Shown here piece after piece: positions 33,737 through 44,502 of a stretch of 64,000 nt of DNA. Position 1 is the first letter of the stretch. Each line of letters starts with the position of its first letter. The translations under genes were made by a program, and so were the position numbers. Under the pieces are notes generated by a model. That model saw nothing but the letters and a program-made list of their open reading frames with translations, did not search any database and was not told the origin of the DNA. Source of the DNA: Ganoderma boninense (taxonomy: Eukaryota > Basidiomycota > Agaricomycetes > Polyporales > Polyporaceae); the NCBI GenBank assembly GCA_002900995.3, contig CM035312.1, positions 1,178,001-1,242,000 of the forward strand, given 5' to 3'.

Positions 33737-36700
33737 TGCTCGCGGCTGGTCCCTCAGGCCTCTCGGGAGTGGTTTGTCGTCGTGCTGGATCCGCGGCTGG
33801 CTGGGCTTGCTCAGTGCTTAGTGTGCGTGTCTGTCTCCTGTCTCCCTGCTGGGGGCTGGTCTGTTCTGTCCCTCGAGTGTTTCGCGCTTGTGGCTCACTG
33901 ATTGGTTGTTTCAGGCTCGTCCTTTGACTGCGAAGCTCGGTTGCTCGGATCCTTTGTCTTGCTGTCCGCTACTCTACCGCCCCAAAATACTGAAACTTGG
34001 TTCGCCTGGCCGCTATATTTATCTTACACCTAGTCGTCCCCTTGCGGGCTTCTCTTCCTCCCCGATTCCGATCGTTCCTTGTGCGCTGGTTGAAGTTGTC
34101 GCCTCCCCTCTCCCATTGGGAAGTACTGTATATTGTACGATAGTGATATCCCCTTCTGGTTCCGCCTTTTATGCGTTGAAGTTGACATCCTGGAGTGCAC
34201 CATGCCTGTGATGGGGTATCTCGAGGTTGTTGCACGCACGACAGTCTCCCTTTCTATTTTGCACTGCGGCCTCCTGTATTCCTGCGCCTGAGCTTTTGGT
34301 TGTTGTGGTACGGTAGTTGCGCAATGCAAATTTTTCGAGGCTGTCCTTTGGCGAAGGCGGGAAGCAAGCATCGGCTGCAACCCATACATGAGCATGACGA
34401 CGCGATGTCTTGCCGAACACCAGCTTGGCTAACTTAGTGTGTTGTGTTGTGCTTAGCACCCCTTGCGACGGGATTACGACAGGGTGCACGGCTGCGGACA
34501 TTCAGCCACCAGCGTGTGTCCGCGGATCTCCCAGCCCATCCGAGCTTGTCGTGAGCGACATTGTTCGTGGAGGTGCTGGCTCCGTGGTCCGTGAGGTTTG
34601 AGGGTTCAACCGAGCCCCGGCTGAGGCCATGAAGTGGACGCATTGCCAATAGCTGGACACGCGCGGGGAAGAAATATGTAATAAATCGGAGTGCGCTGGG
34701 CTCGCAAGAAGCTGGCCTCTCCGAGTGATATGTCAGGATTGTGCTGTCGATGAAACGACTGAAGACAAATTTGAAAAATATCCTTGCCTGGCCTGCCGCG
34801 ACGGCCGAGGAGGTTTGGGCTCGTTTGGCGGCGGCACAGCCGCCAGCACCCAAACCATGCGGTTACAGGCGGTTACGAGCTAGGCGTCTAATAGGCGCCA
34901 GCACCCAAACCGTCCCCAACGGCGCTTGTGGCGCACTGGGCTTTTGTCCTCTTTTGTCCTCGTCGTCGCCGTCCGTCGGTCGCTCGTCGTGCAAATCAAC
35001 TCGCTTCTGCTGCTCCCGAGATCGCCACTCGAACAACTGCGCAGCGCGCACAGACCTGCTCGCCTTTCACGACCTCCAGCGATGGTCCAGGATCGTCAGA
35101 TTGCGACGGGCCGGTCATTCACCAGATCGACACTACGCTCTACTATGGCACACATCCACCAGTTTGAAAACAGTTAGCCATGGATAGGGAAGGTTTGGCA
35201 CATCCTGTGAGCTCGTAGCATGTTCTACATCATCCTGGCGACTTCTGATACAACAGCGTTCCCCGATAGCCGATGGGTGTGCTTATGCGCATGCTGTATT
35301 GTATCCCGGAACCCCGGCCCAAAGTCCAATGCGCGCTCCAACCCGGGCGAACCAAGTAAACTCCCCTCGCGAGACCTCTGCTGACACCGCCACCCGTCTC
35401 ATACGGCACGACAGCCTAATTATCGTCTCCACTGAAACCTCTACCGTATGCATGCCAATCTTTTATCTCATCACAGTCCTCAAGGCAGGCACGAGTTTGG
35501 GCTGCTTTCTCACCGTGACCGCATGGTCTAGATATCTACCCTATTCTTACGGAACGCCTTCTCGCCAGGTCGGACCATTGATCCTTGCTCCTGGCGCCTT
35601 CTCTGTGGGGATCTCCGTTCCGCCGGGAGAATGCGAGCTTGAAGTTGAAGTCTCATTCAACGTAACCCTGGAAGTGCTGTGCTTGCAGCGAAGACAATCT
35701 CGGTAACGTCCTGGTGGTCGACGGAAACCGGGTCGGAGGGGACTCATCGGAGGCGAGGAGCAGGCGACGGCGTTCAGTACGCATATAATAGTTGCGCCAC
35801 CGTGTTCTCTCATGACGCTTGCTGATTGCAGCCCGGCCCTCTTCGATTCCTGTCGTCGTGTTCTATAGACGGCGTTCGTGAAGTCTATGTGCCACTCGGT
35901 GTTCTGGTACCCCGCGCTCCAGGATCAACGGCATCACCCGATTCGGAGACTCAACCACAGTATCGTCAACGATGGCAAGAATATCAGACGGAGCACTCGA
36001 GGCATCACAGCCGTCATTGCTCTCGCGCCTTGGCTCATTGCTTTCGTAACGGGTCGCCATGCTTCCCGGCCACATATCTATCTGCCGTACGTCAACAACA
36101 TTTAGATTCTCTTTGTCAAGCCCTGGATGCTCCAGAAGCCACGAGGGTGGCCAGCTGCTCATCTTACCCGGTAAGTGATGGTTTGCAATATGCAGTGCGC
36201 CACGTAAAAGAGCTAAACTCCGCTCTTCGAAGGCTCAGGCGCCGCCGAGGTCCGCCCCGCATCGGTCATTCTCAACGTACATTTTGACATTGACTCGGGA
36301 ACAATTCGTGGATAGTACGCCCGTCCCGCCAATCGAAAAGGCACAAGGCGACTGGGAAACTGGGGCCGGACGACAGGGTCTGCTCCAGACCGCTGTACCA
36401 TGATTGTGGGCGATCGCAACGCCGGCTATGGTAAATTGTCGTTGTGAATTGAATCGACTTTAATTCTTTTGATCGGGTCTGTGACTATTTTGTCGTGATG
36501 GTGGGGGATGAGCGTTCCTGTCTGCATGACGAGTGCCGCGGGGCTGTCGTACAAGCCAGTTACCCCAGTCCTCACGGCACTTGAAGATCCACCCTTGGGA
36601 TAATCTCTAGCGCTTGCTAGTATGCGACGATCCGCTCCCTCGGACCGGGGCTGAGGATATCCGCCCCTCATGAGAACGTCATATGGCGGTTCGTGGGAGG

Positions 36701-37633
36701 TGGAGTCCTTGGTACGCGCCGTCCATGTATGAACTTGGCGGTCGGGAAGTACGTTTACAATGTGCCGATGACCCTCGGACTCCCGTCTTCAACCGTGAAC
36801 TGTGGCCGCTTGCTGTCTGCGAAGTACACAAAGTTGCGGAAATGGGTCCACGTTGCGGAAGAGGGCCTAAACTTTGAACAGTGATCGCCTTGGAACGACG
36901 CTGGCATGGAAGACGGCGAATGAAATTGAACCCACAACCCAGCGCTGCGCACCCGGGCTGTAGACGGTGCTGCCGATTTTCACAACAAGCCGGTCACTTC
37001 GATAGCATAGTAGAGTGATGGGGCGATTCAGCCGGAGCGGCGACGTCGACACTCTGTAGTTGCATTGCAGAGCTGTACATTGTGGCAGGCGCTCGATCGC
37101 TGCGCTAATATCCGGATAAGCGGCCAGTGACCACGTTGCAACCAGGAACTCAGACTCAGAGATGCCGCATCCTGTGCGATTCGAGCCAGCCAATTTTCCC
37201 CTTCATCTGCCATTTGACACTACTGCTGTATACGCTGCAGCATGCCACGCACCCTCCACTACTATACTTGCACTGGCAGTGCTGTTATCACGCCGTACTG
37301 GCGCCCTGCAGTCAGTGCCAGAATCCCTTAGGAATTTGGTCGTCAAGAGATGCCTGTGCTGCAATCACTCATAGAACGTCTAACCGTAGTCATTCGCCGA
37401 AGTAGATGACATGTTTCACATCCCGCACCACGTTTAGCCCAAGATCAGGGTTCTCCAAAGCTCAGTGCCCCGCGTCTCCGGATATTACACCTCCAAGAAC
37501 TCTCCGAGTCGGAAGGCGGTGGGCTATCGATGCCTTAAAGAGTGACCCTCGTTCGCTGCTGGGACTCCAGAACCGCGCACGCTCACCTCATCCACCTGCC
37601 AACTTCTTCTCACTCCCAGCTAGACCCTTGAAG
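33737..37633. other. Gene-poor DNA between zinc-finger copies 2 and 3
   Basis: About 3.9 kb with only short, overlapping frames. The 135-codon frame at 35299-35706 (LILAPGAFSVGISVPPGE) is the most protein-like but is isolated. The stretch contains the foldback and direct repeat listed separately. Confidence 0.45.
34812..34911. repeat. Imperfect foldback plus 16-bp direct repeat
   Basis: Arms GGTTTGGG...TGGCGGC (34812-34832) and GCCGCCA...CCCAAACC (34839-34856) can pair around a short GC-rich loop. The sequence CGCCAGCACCCAAACC at 34841-34856 recurs exactly at 34896-34911, 55 bp on. This could be a decayed miniature element or a regulatory foldback. Confidence 0.5.
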
Positions 37634-38413
37634 ATGGCAGCCAACGTTGACTTCCTCCATTGCAATTTTCACCCCGGAACGTACAGCAGAAATCAAGAAT
37701 GTATGCCTGCCCCCCACGTGCCGGAATCGGCGTGTTACATGGCCACCAACACGTACATGCGTGGAAGAGAGCACATGTGAGTGTCGATATATTACACCCG
37801 TCGAGCTCTGCAGAGAAGTAACGCTGAGCTTCTCAGACCCCCATACCATCCTCTACCCTCCTCTGCCAACCACGGATACCTCTTTGAAGAGCTCCACGAG
37901 GGCCACTACAATCCGTTCGGTTGCGCCGAACCCATCGTTGCTGTTGCGCCAGCCCCTGGTGCATTCCCATTCCCCCCTCCCTCCGGGCCCGCTCCTTCCC
38001 CAATTTATCCCGAGAGGGACGTACATCCCAAAGTCGAAATCATGGAAAACATCCAGTCGACCTCCCCCCACGCCATATATGCCCCCCTCCTTCCGATGCC
38101 TGGCGCGAACCAGACGATGCGCTGCCAGTGGCAAAACTGCTCGATCGGCCTGGACGATGTATCGCACTCCGGCATCCGGAGGCATTTCCGCGACTTCCAC
38201 CCCCAATCCCGCGGGTCAACGGTGCGCTGCCAGTGGGGCGGCACTTGCAGGAGCGAAGAGATGCTGTACGATAACATCGCGAAGCACATCGCGGAATGCC
38301 ACCTCAAGTCGATGAGGACGGCGTGCGCGTCGTGCGGGAACACGTTTGCACGCAATGACACCCTCAGGCGTCATCTTAATGCAGGATGTCCCGCCCTTGG
38401 CCGCCAAGGATGA
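37634..38413 (+). CDS. Zinc-finger protein, copy 3 of 3
   Basis: Exons 37634-37776 and 37837-38413 give 239 residues (ATG 37634, MAANVDFLHCNFHPG). The N-terminal part is Pro-rich (PAPGAFPFPPPSGPAPSP) and unrelated to that of copies 1 and 2. The zinc units are: unit 1 CQWQNC (two residues shorter between cysteines than in the paralogues) with HFRDFH; unit 2 CQWGGTC with HIAECH; unit 3 CASC, then FARNDTLRRH and terminal C. The protein ends PALGRQG shortly after the last finger. The finger block sits in one exon, as in the paralogues. Probable nucleic-acid-binding protein; function unknown. Confidence 0.78.
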
Positions 38414-41400
38414 TATGGCGAGGAGCTGCCCATGGTTGATGGGCACTGATTGAGCAGGCGTTAGAATGCCGGTATGTATTCTCTCCTCGCCGCGCCCACC
38501 CACACTCATGCTCACGCACGTCACCCACTTGCAGGGATCCCATGCCTTGAAGCATTGTAGGCACACAGGAACCATTCGGACTTTCATGCCCCATTTCTCA
38601 AATTCTTAGTATTCGTCGCGACAGCCGGACTGGATTTCTTGGAAAGTTGTCATATGGGGGAGGTAGCGTTCGGGGTTCAAGGGTCTTGGAGTTGTACAAT
38701 CAAGTACTGTTATCAGGCAGCAAAATTACCGTCCCAAATCTCGCGCGTACATGCGGCCGGATCATTACGACATCGAAGGCGGCCTGAACAGGCCTCCCAA
38801 TCCGCACCACTAGTGTGGCGAGGTTAATAAAGCTGTCCTGCTTCCTGCTGCAGGCGAGCACACCGTCGATGTCCCGCACAAAGGGCCTCAGGTGGCAACG
38901 TTCTGGCGCACACCGTGTTTTCGATATCGGAGGCGAGAACCGGGCTCACGTCGCTCAAGGCCACGGTACTAAATTTGTGTGTGGAGCAAAATGATCTTTC
39001 TCGAAATCAGAACGAGCCAAAAAAGCGGATGGAGTACTCGTTAAGGCGTCGGTAGGCATACCAATTTCCTACGAGAAGACCTGGAGCGACATGCACGTCA
39101 GCGATGCGGTCCATATTGCTGGGAATCAGGTCTGCAGACTCACGTCATATGGGCGGTTAAGTACAAAGGCTGCCTGCTGTTCTCAACATGTTGCTCCAAT
39201 TATGCCAATTTAGCAGGGTGATGGTCCAGGACACCTACACGCGGCCATATACAGACGCCAGTCCCCCAAGTCACGGTGCATCATGAGCCGCTCGACGCGT
39301 CTGCTTTCACTGCCCAACCCCGGAACGCGTCGGACATGCGCTGTGAAGGTGTTTTAGTGGAGATAGACAAATTTTTGGCAGTAGGAAGCATGGCCTCTGA
39401 GTCACCGGCGTTTAACGATGGATAAAAGCCAGAAGGTAGGTTTCAAAGGCGGTCGTCACAGCTTCCGATCTGGGCCTCTCCTCTCATTCAATGCCACCTG
39501 ACTCGGAAAAGCAAATGGAGAATGGTCCCACAACAGTCAACAGCGCGGCTCTCAGCTAAGGACGACATCGGAACATTGGCACAACCTAGGGATGCACAGG
39601 AGTCCGGGCTGCCGAATCTTCCGGGGGCAGCCTCTACGCCTACAATCCGGCAGCAACCTGGGTTACTAGCGCCACATGATCGTCTCGCGCTCACATACCG
39701 GAATAAAAAGCATGGACCTGAGACCTCAAGGGTCTTCGGAGGACTTCAATGTGGTGCCGCCATGCGCATATGTGGACGTCGAACCGTGATCCCAGGGTGA
39801 CTCAAGATCATTGTCCATTCATGCGACGTTGGGCCCATTGCACTGACAGCGTCGGAGAATGGAGCTGGATTCTATCCACGATGCGCGGGTTCTTGACCGG
39901 GTGGAGGATTCAGCGCACATTTGGCTATCCACGGAGGATACGGATAAGCGAACTTCCTCTCAGCACGGCCTCGACGTCGACGTCAAGATGGCGATGGGGA
40001 CAGCGGTACTCACCGCCGAACAAGGGCCATTAGCTGGAGCCGGGCGTCCGCTCGAAAGCGGGTGGTATTAGGACGGTCCTTATGATTTGCCGCCGGCCGA
40101 ACATTACCAGACGGTCGGCAGATAAACCATACTTGGATCTTCACAGCGATCGATGAGCTGCAAAGGATGTTTGGCAGGTGGTTGTGCCTAATCGGAAGCT
40201 GGAAAAAATAGGTAGACGACTCAAGATGGGCGCGTTGACGTCTGGGGCAGTGGACGCGAAGATTTTGAGCGATGTGAGTCGGTGGTTCACAAGGAAATGA
40301 CTGCCATACGACCACATACCCTGCTCCAGACCATCGCCATCCGATCCCAGCCTTTTGCGCTTGGCATGGCGGTATGGTGGACGTGCCCCAGGTGAGGCCG
40401 GCATCGAAGGAACTGCACGCGGGGACCTCGAAATACCGGTGCCACCTGGCCGACACACGCAGAGAGTGCGTGCCTGCCTTCCTGGATTTGACTGGAGGCG
40501 TAGAACAGTGGATAAGATGATGGTAGCACGCCCCGTGAAATTGTTGACGTATGCCTAGCCTGAAGATCTCCCGCGTCGGGGGGAGCTGCCATTCAAGCAT
40601 CAGCGCAGCAACCGAGAAATGGTCTCAAGAAGTAGAAGTTGCGACCATGTGTCTGCCCTCGAAACGCGGTTGCAGGCCAACTCGTATATGCAGGGTTCAT
40701 GATGGGGTGCGGCTCTAGATCTCTGGTCAGGCGCGGGCAAGAGTGGAAGACGGAGAAGGAAGGTGTGTTCAACGTGGGACTGACTGGACGGGGATGCAAT
40801 GCTCTGGGTGTAGCAGGAGACCATCCGTCGGGAGACGATGAACGGCCAGTGCAAGGCAGCGTCCTCGACAATCTTGCTCAAACCATTTTACCCTTCCGAC
40901 TCGGGCTGGCTGCAGTCAGAGAACACGTCTTGTTTCCGATCACCTCAAATCTGCGCTACAACACCCGAGCCACGGCTCTGGCCTCGTCTCTGCCAACAAC
41001 GCATCATGCACGGCGGAATTACCACCATTCGCAGGTACGCCGCGAACGGAATGTTTTGCATTAGAGGCCATTGCAACGATACAGCGATAAAAAGGGCGCG
41101 AGAACGGATACATACACATACGGCTTTAGGTAGCCTCCGGCGAGGCAGAAACCATAACGGACAACAGGAACGCGGCGCACAGCAGAACACAAAAGACGCG
41201 ATAGAAGAGAGCGACGAAGACAGGCGACAGGCGATGGGGATCCGGACGAGGCGACAGAATATGCGATCTAACGCGTTACGATCAACATAGCGACAGCGCG
41301 AGAAGGGCAGAGCTTTGGAAAAGTACGTCGAGAACCTATGACGACCAGTCGTGAAAGCGACGGAAATACGATTAACTGCTGAAGGTCCATCTGAAAGCTA

Positions 41401-41453
41401 GAAAACAGGGAGGAATGCATGGAAGGAGAGATTCGTTTGAGGTATCGCCGCAA
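38414..41453. other. Gene-poor DNA after the zinc-finger block
   Basis: About 3 kb without a recognised gene. Small frames near 39859-40071 (plus) and 40600-40881 (minus) have ATG starts but no motif or neighbour support. The last 400 bp is likely the 3' region of the RING-RRM gene. Confidence 0.45.
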
Positions 41454-44176
41454 TCAATGCATGGTATTAGCAAGGCGATGAGCAAGCGCTTCGACAACAA
41501 GGGGGTCGACGCCGAACTCTTTTGCAAGGTGTCCTAGGGTATCCGTTGGAAGGCTGGAGGGTGAGTGCGCCCCGCGCCCGCTCCTGTTGGAGAGCCGACT
41601 ACTGTTTGCCGAGCCTAGGGATCGCGGAGATTGAGGGGGAGAGGAGGTTGCCTGGGGAATAGTCGCCTCTAGGACATCAGATATCTTGCCCATCTGCTCT
41701 GACGTGAATGCTACATTTCTTATCAGACAATTGTCTTCGGAAATGTGTCAAGTGAAATATTATACCTCGGCAGTCCAGTGCCGCACGGACAACTTGCTTC
41801 AACAGGATTGCCCAATCGGAGAGAGGGTTTTCTTCGATGCGGGACATCAAGGTCTGCACTGCCGCTGTAAAAGAGTTCAAGGATATATTGGCTGGGAAAA
41901 GATGATCACAGACCATGGGTCATTTCTACCAAGCTATACGTCAGTATTCGCGAGCGCAATAGGGCAGAATTAAACCTCACCATAAAGGGAATCTCTTATG
42001 TTGCCAGACCAAAAAACGCGACTGTCGTCTTCCGCAGGGAACTTCGACAGCAGGCTGATCAATGAGTAGAAAGGCAGTGACGGGACCTTGAGGAAATGGC
42101 TCTGCAGAAGATGATCAGCGATCGCCATCATCGCAGGAAAGCATTCACATACGTCGGGAGACTTAATGAGGTGCAGAAGGGAATTGAGTTCCGTCTCCGA
42201 GATGAGGCCGCGCTGAAGAGTGGAAATGACATGTTCGTTACCCAAGCCTGCCAAGGACGGGCGTGAACCGTCGAAGTTGCCCTGCCACGAGGGGAACAGC
42301 TTTGCCACCGACAGTATCAGCACGACATCATGAATCATACAGTGTTTCCGGGACTTACCGCCCTCATGAGCTCTTCTTGGCTGCTACGGGTGACAGTTAC
42401 TCCACGGGCCCGTTTGCCCTTGCCCAGGACAGAGTTTTGAGACGTGCGGAGAGCAGCCTTGGCAGCGTCCTCATCGACCATCTCAGCGAAGGCATGGCTC
42501 ATGGTCTTGCCCTTGCGGTCCAGAAGCACATGAACGCGTTCCACGGGGTGCTTCAACCAGGCAGCGATCGCCGGCGGCGTGATGTCCTAAATGGTCACGG
42601 GTCAGTGGTTGCAGGGGGGTCATATTGGACGGAGCATACCCAAGGTACGTTATCGATGCGCAAAACCACACGATCGGGGCTTCTGGTGCTAGTGAACGAA
42701 GCGTTCGAACCGGCAACAGGCGTGGACGCGCCTTGCGCGCGATCCATAAAGATCTCGTCGTCATCGAACAAATTGATGTCTCCGATCTCTCTTCCGCTGA
42801 AGTTGCTCGGCAGCAAGCCTATGCCGCTGTCGAACTCCTCTATCTCCGCGCATTCTTCGATGATGCGTTGCAACTTCGACTCCGTGGCTGTGGTAATTCC
42901 CACGTCGGGGCCGTTCTTGCATAGTGTGAAGTCGTCCACCTTTGCGTGACACATCGCGCACTCCATGTCCTTCTCACCGACAATATTTAGGGCACTTGTC
43001 AGGCAGGTGGAGCACAGGGGATGAGAGCATGGTTTCAGGATGGCGAGCGAACCTTTGACCAACCCACACACAGAGCAGGTGGCGGCCGAGGTCGGAGCTT
43101 GCTGCGGAGGAAAGAATTGTGGTGTCTCATAGAACTGGGTCGGCTCCGAAATGTGAGAGATCGCTGAGAGAGATATGTTTGATGCGTTGAACGGGTCGTG
43201 AAGGGAGAGTGGGAGAGTCTGGGAATGCGCAGGAGGGGAGAAAGTTTGAGGGTATGGTGCGTAATCATCTTCGTCGATATCGTACAACTCCGAAGTCTTG
43301 CAATCCGATGCACTACAGTCAGGCTCTCCTGGTTTGCGTGATGCGCAATCTGAAACACACACCTGTTCAAATGCAGGACGACGGCGGGTATGGGCGGGAT
43401 CGGTGACACTCCCACGGAGGCGGTATCCAGGTTGCGGGGGAGGGGTGTTGAGAATGCCAACAGAGCGGATAGAGCGGTTCGGAGTGGCCAGCTGCACGTT
43501 GTCCGCAACGGGAACGAGCGGCGCATGGGCATGGGAGAGCGCCCGAGCGCGACGCTGGCTGGACAAGAAGGGAGCCGGGAGGAGCGCTAAATTGAGTCGT
43601 CAGAGTGGAGCCACACGACGCAGCCAAGGGTACGCATACACTCATCTATCGAAGCGACGCTGAGGTCTGACAGACTGCAGTCGTCCACTGCAAAAGTAGG
43701 AATGGTCAGGATTAGCACACGAGGCGCATATAGCCGGTTGCGATGGCTGCCGCGACAGGTACAACGTGCATATACTCACTCATGAACTTTGACTCGTCGC
43801 CGGGAGCCACCATTATACCATTCTCATTCGCCCTTGTCCTCCAGTTGGAGGCAATATCCGCCAGACTGCGATTGTGCATTGTATGTGCGTTGGGGTGCAC
43901 CTCCGGAGAAAGGGACAGACTGAGGTTGCGCCGTCGGACTGCTGCTGCGGACGCTGGCGTTGCGAGACTGGAACCATTGGAGGAGAAGGATCGAAGGCTG
44001 AGAGGGGTGTAAGGAGTGGAAAGGGTGGTTGCCGGGGTGAAGGGGGAGGCAAAATGGCGGACACTAAGGGAGTGATGGAGAGGCCGTTGGGGAGTCGTCG
44101 GATGATGGCCTTGCTTGGAACGATGAACGACGGGGGATGTCGGGGCGGAGGCGGGTATCAAAGACTGTTTGGTCAT
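41454..44176 (-). CDS. RING finger and RRM domain protein
   Basis: The ATG at 44174-44176 starts MTKQSLIPASAP. The order is: a disordered Ser/Pro-rich N-terminus with LADIASNWRTRANENGIMV; a second disordered exon set (RARALSHAHAPLVPVADNV); a C3HC4 RING near 43090-42930 (CSVC, then CSHPLCSTC, then CAMC); and an acidic linker (DINLFDDDEIFMD). An RRM follows, split by an intron after VVLRIDNVPW and continuing ITPPAIAAWLKHPVERVHV ... SHAFAEMVDEDAAKAAL. The C-terminal helical exons end EALAHRLANTMH. RING plus RRM suggests an E3 ubiquitin ligase or regulator acting on RNA or RNP. The combination is seen in other fungi but its function is unknown to me. About six introns are needed. Confidence 0.82.
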
Positions 44177-44502
44177 CGTGCTTGAGGTCGTCGAGGTCGT
44201 GGTCGCCGGGGGAAGAGGGAAAGGGAGCAGAAACAGGGACGAGCCCAGTGACTGTGACGGAAACGTGAAGGCGTTTGATTCCGCGATTTGCCGTGCGAAC
44301 TTGAACCGCGTCGCGTCGCGGTCACATGGCCAAGGATTATGTCAGGAACGCGATGCCCGTTCTAGACTTTTGGATTACCTAACTACCGAGTCAAAAAGCG
44401 ATGTAGCGGTACTTAAGTAATTCTTAATTCCTACCCAAATAGCGAACAGCATGAATATGAGGCATTATAAACAATTACTACTGTATTATGGGCAGCTGGT
44501 GA
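44177..44502. other. Short spacer between RING-RRM and WAPL genes
   Basis: This 326-bp spacer between two minus-strand genes holds the RING-RRM promoter and the WAPL 3' end. Nothing else is seen. Confidence 0.5.
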
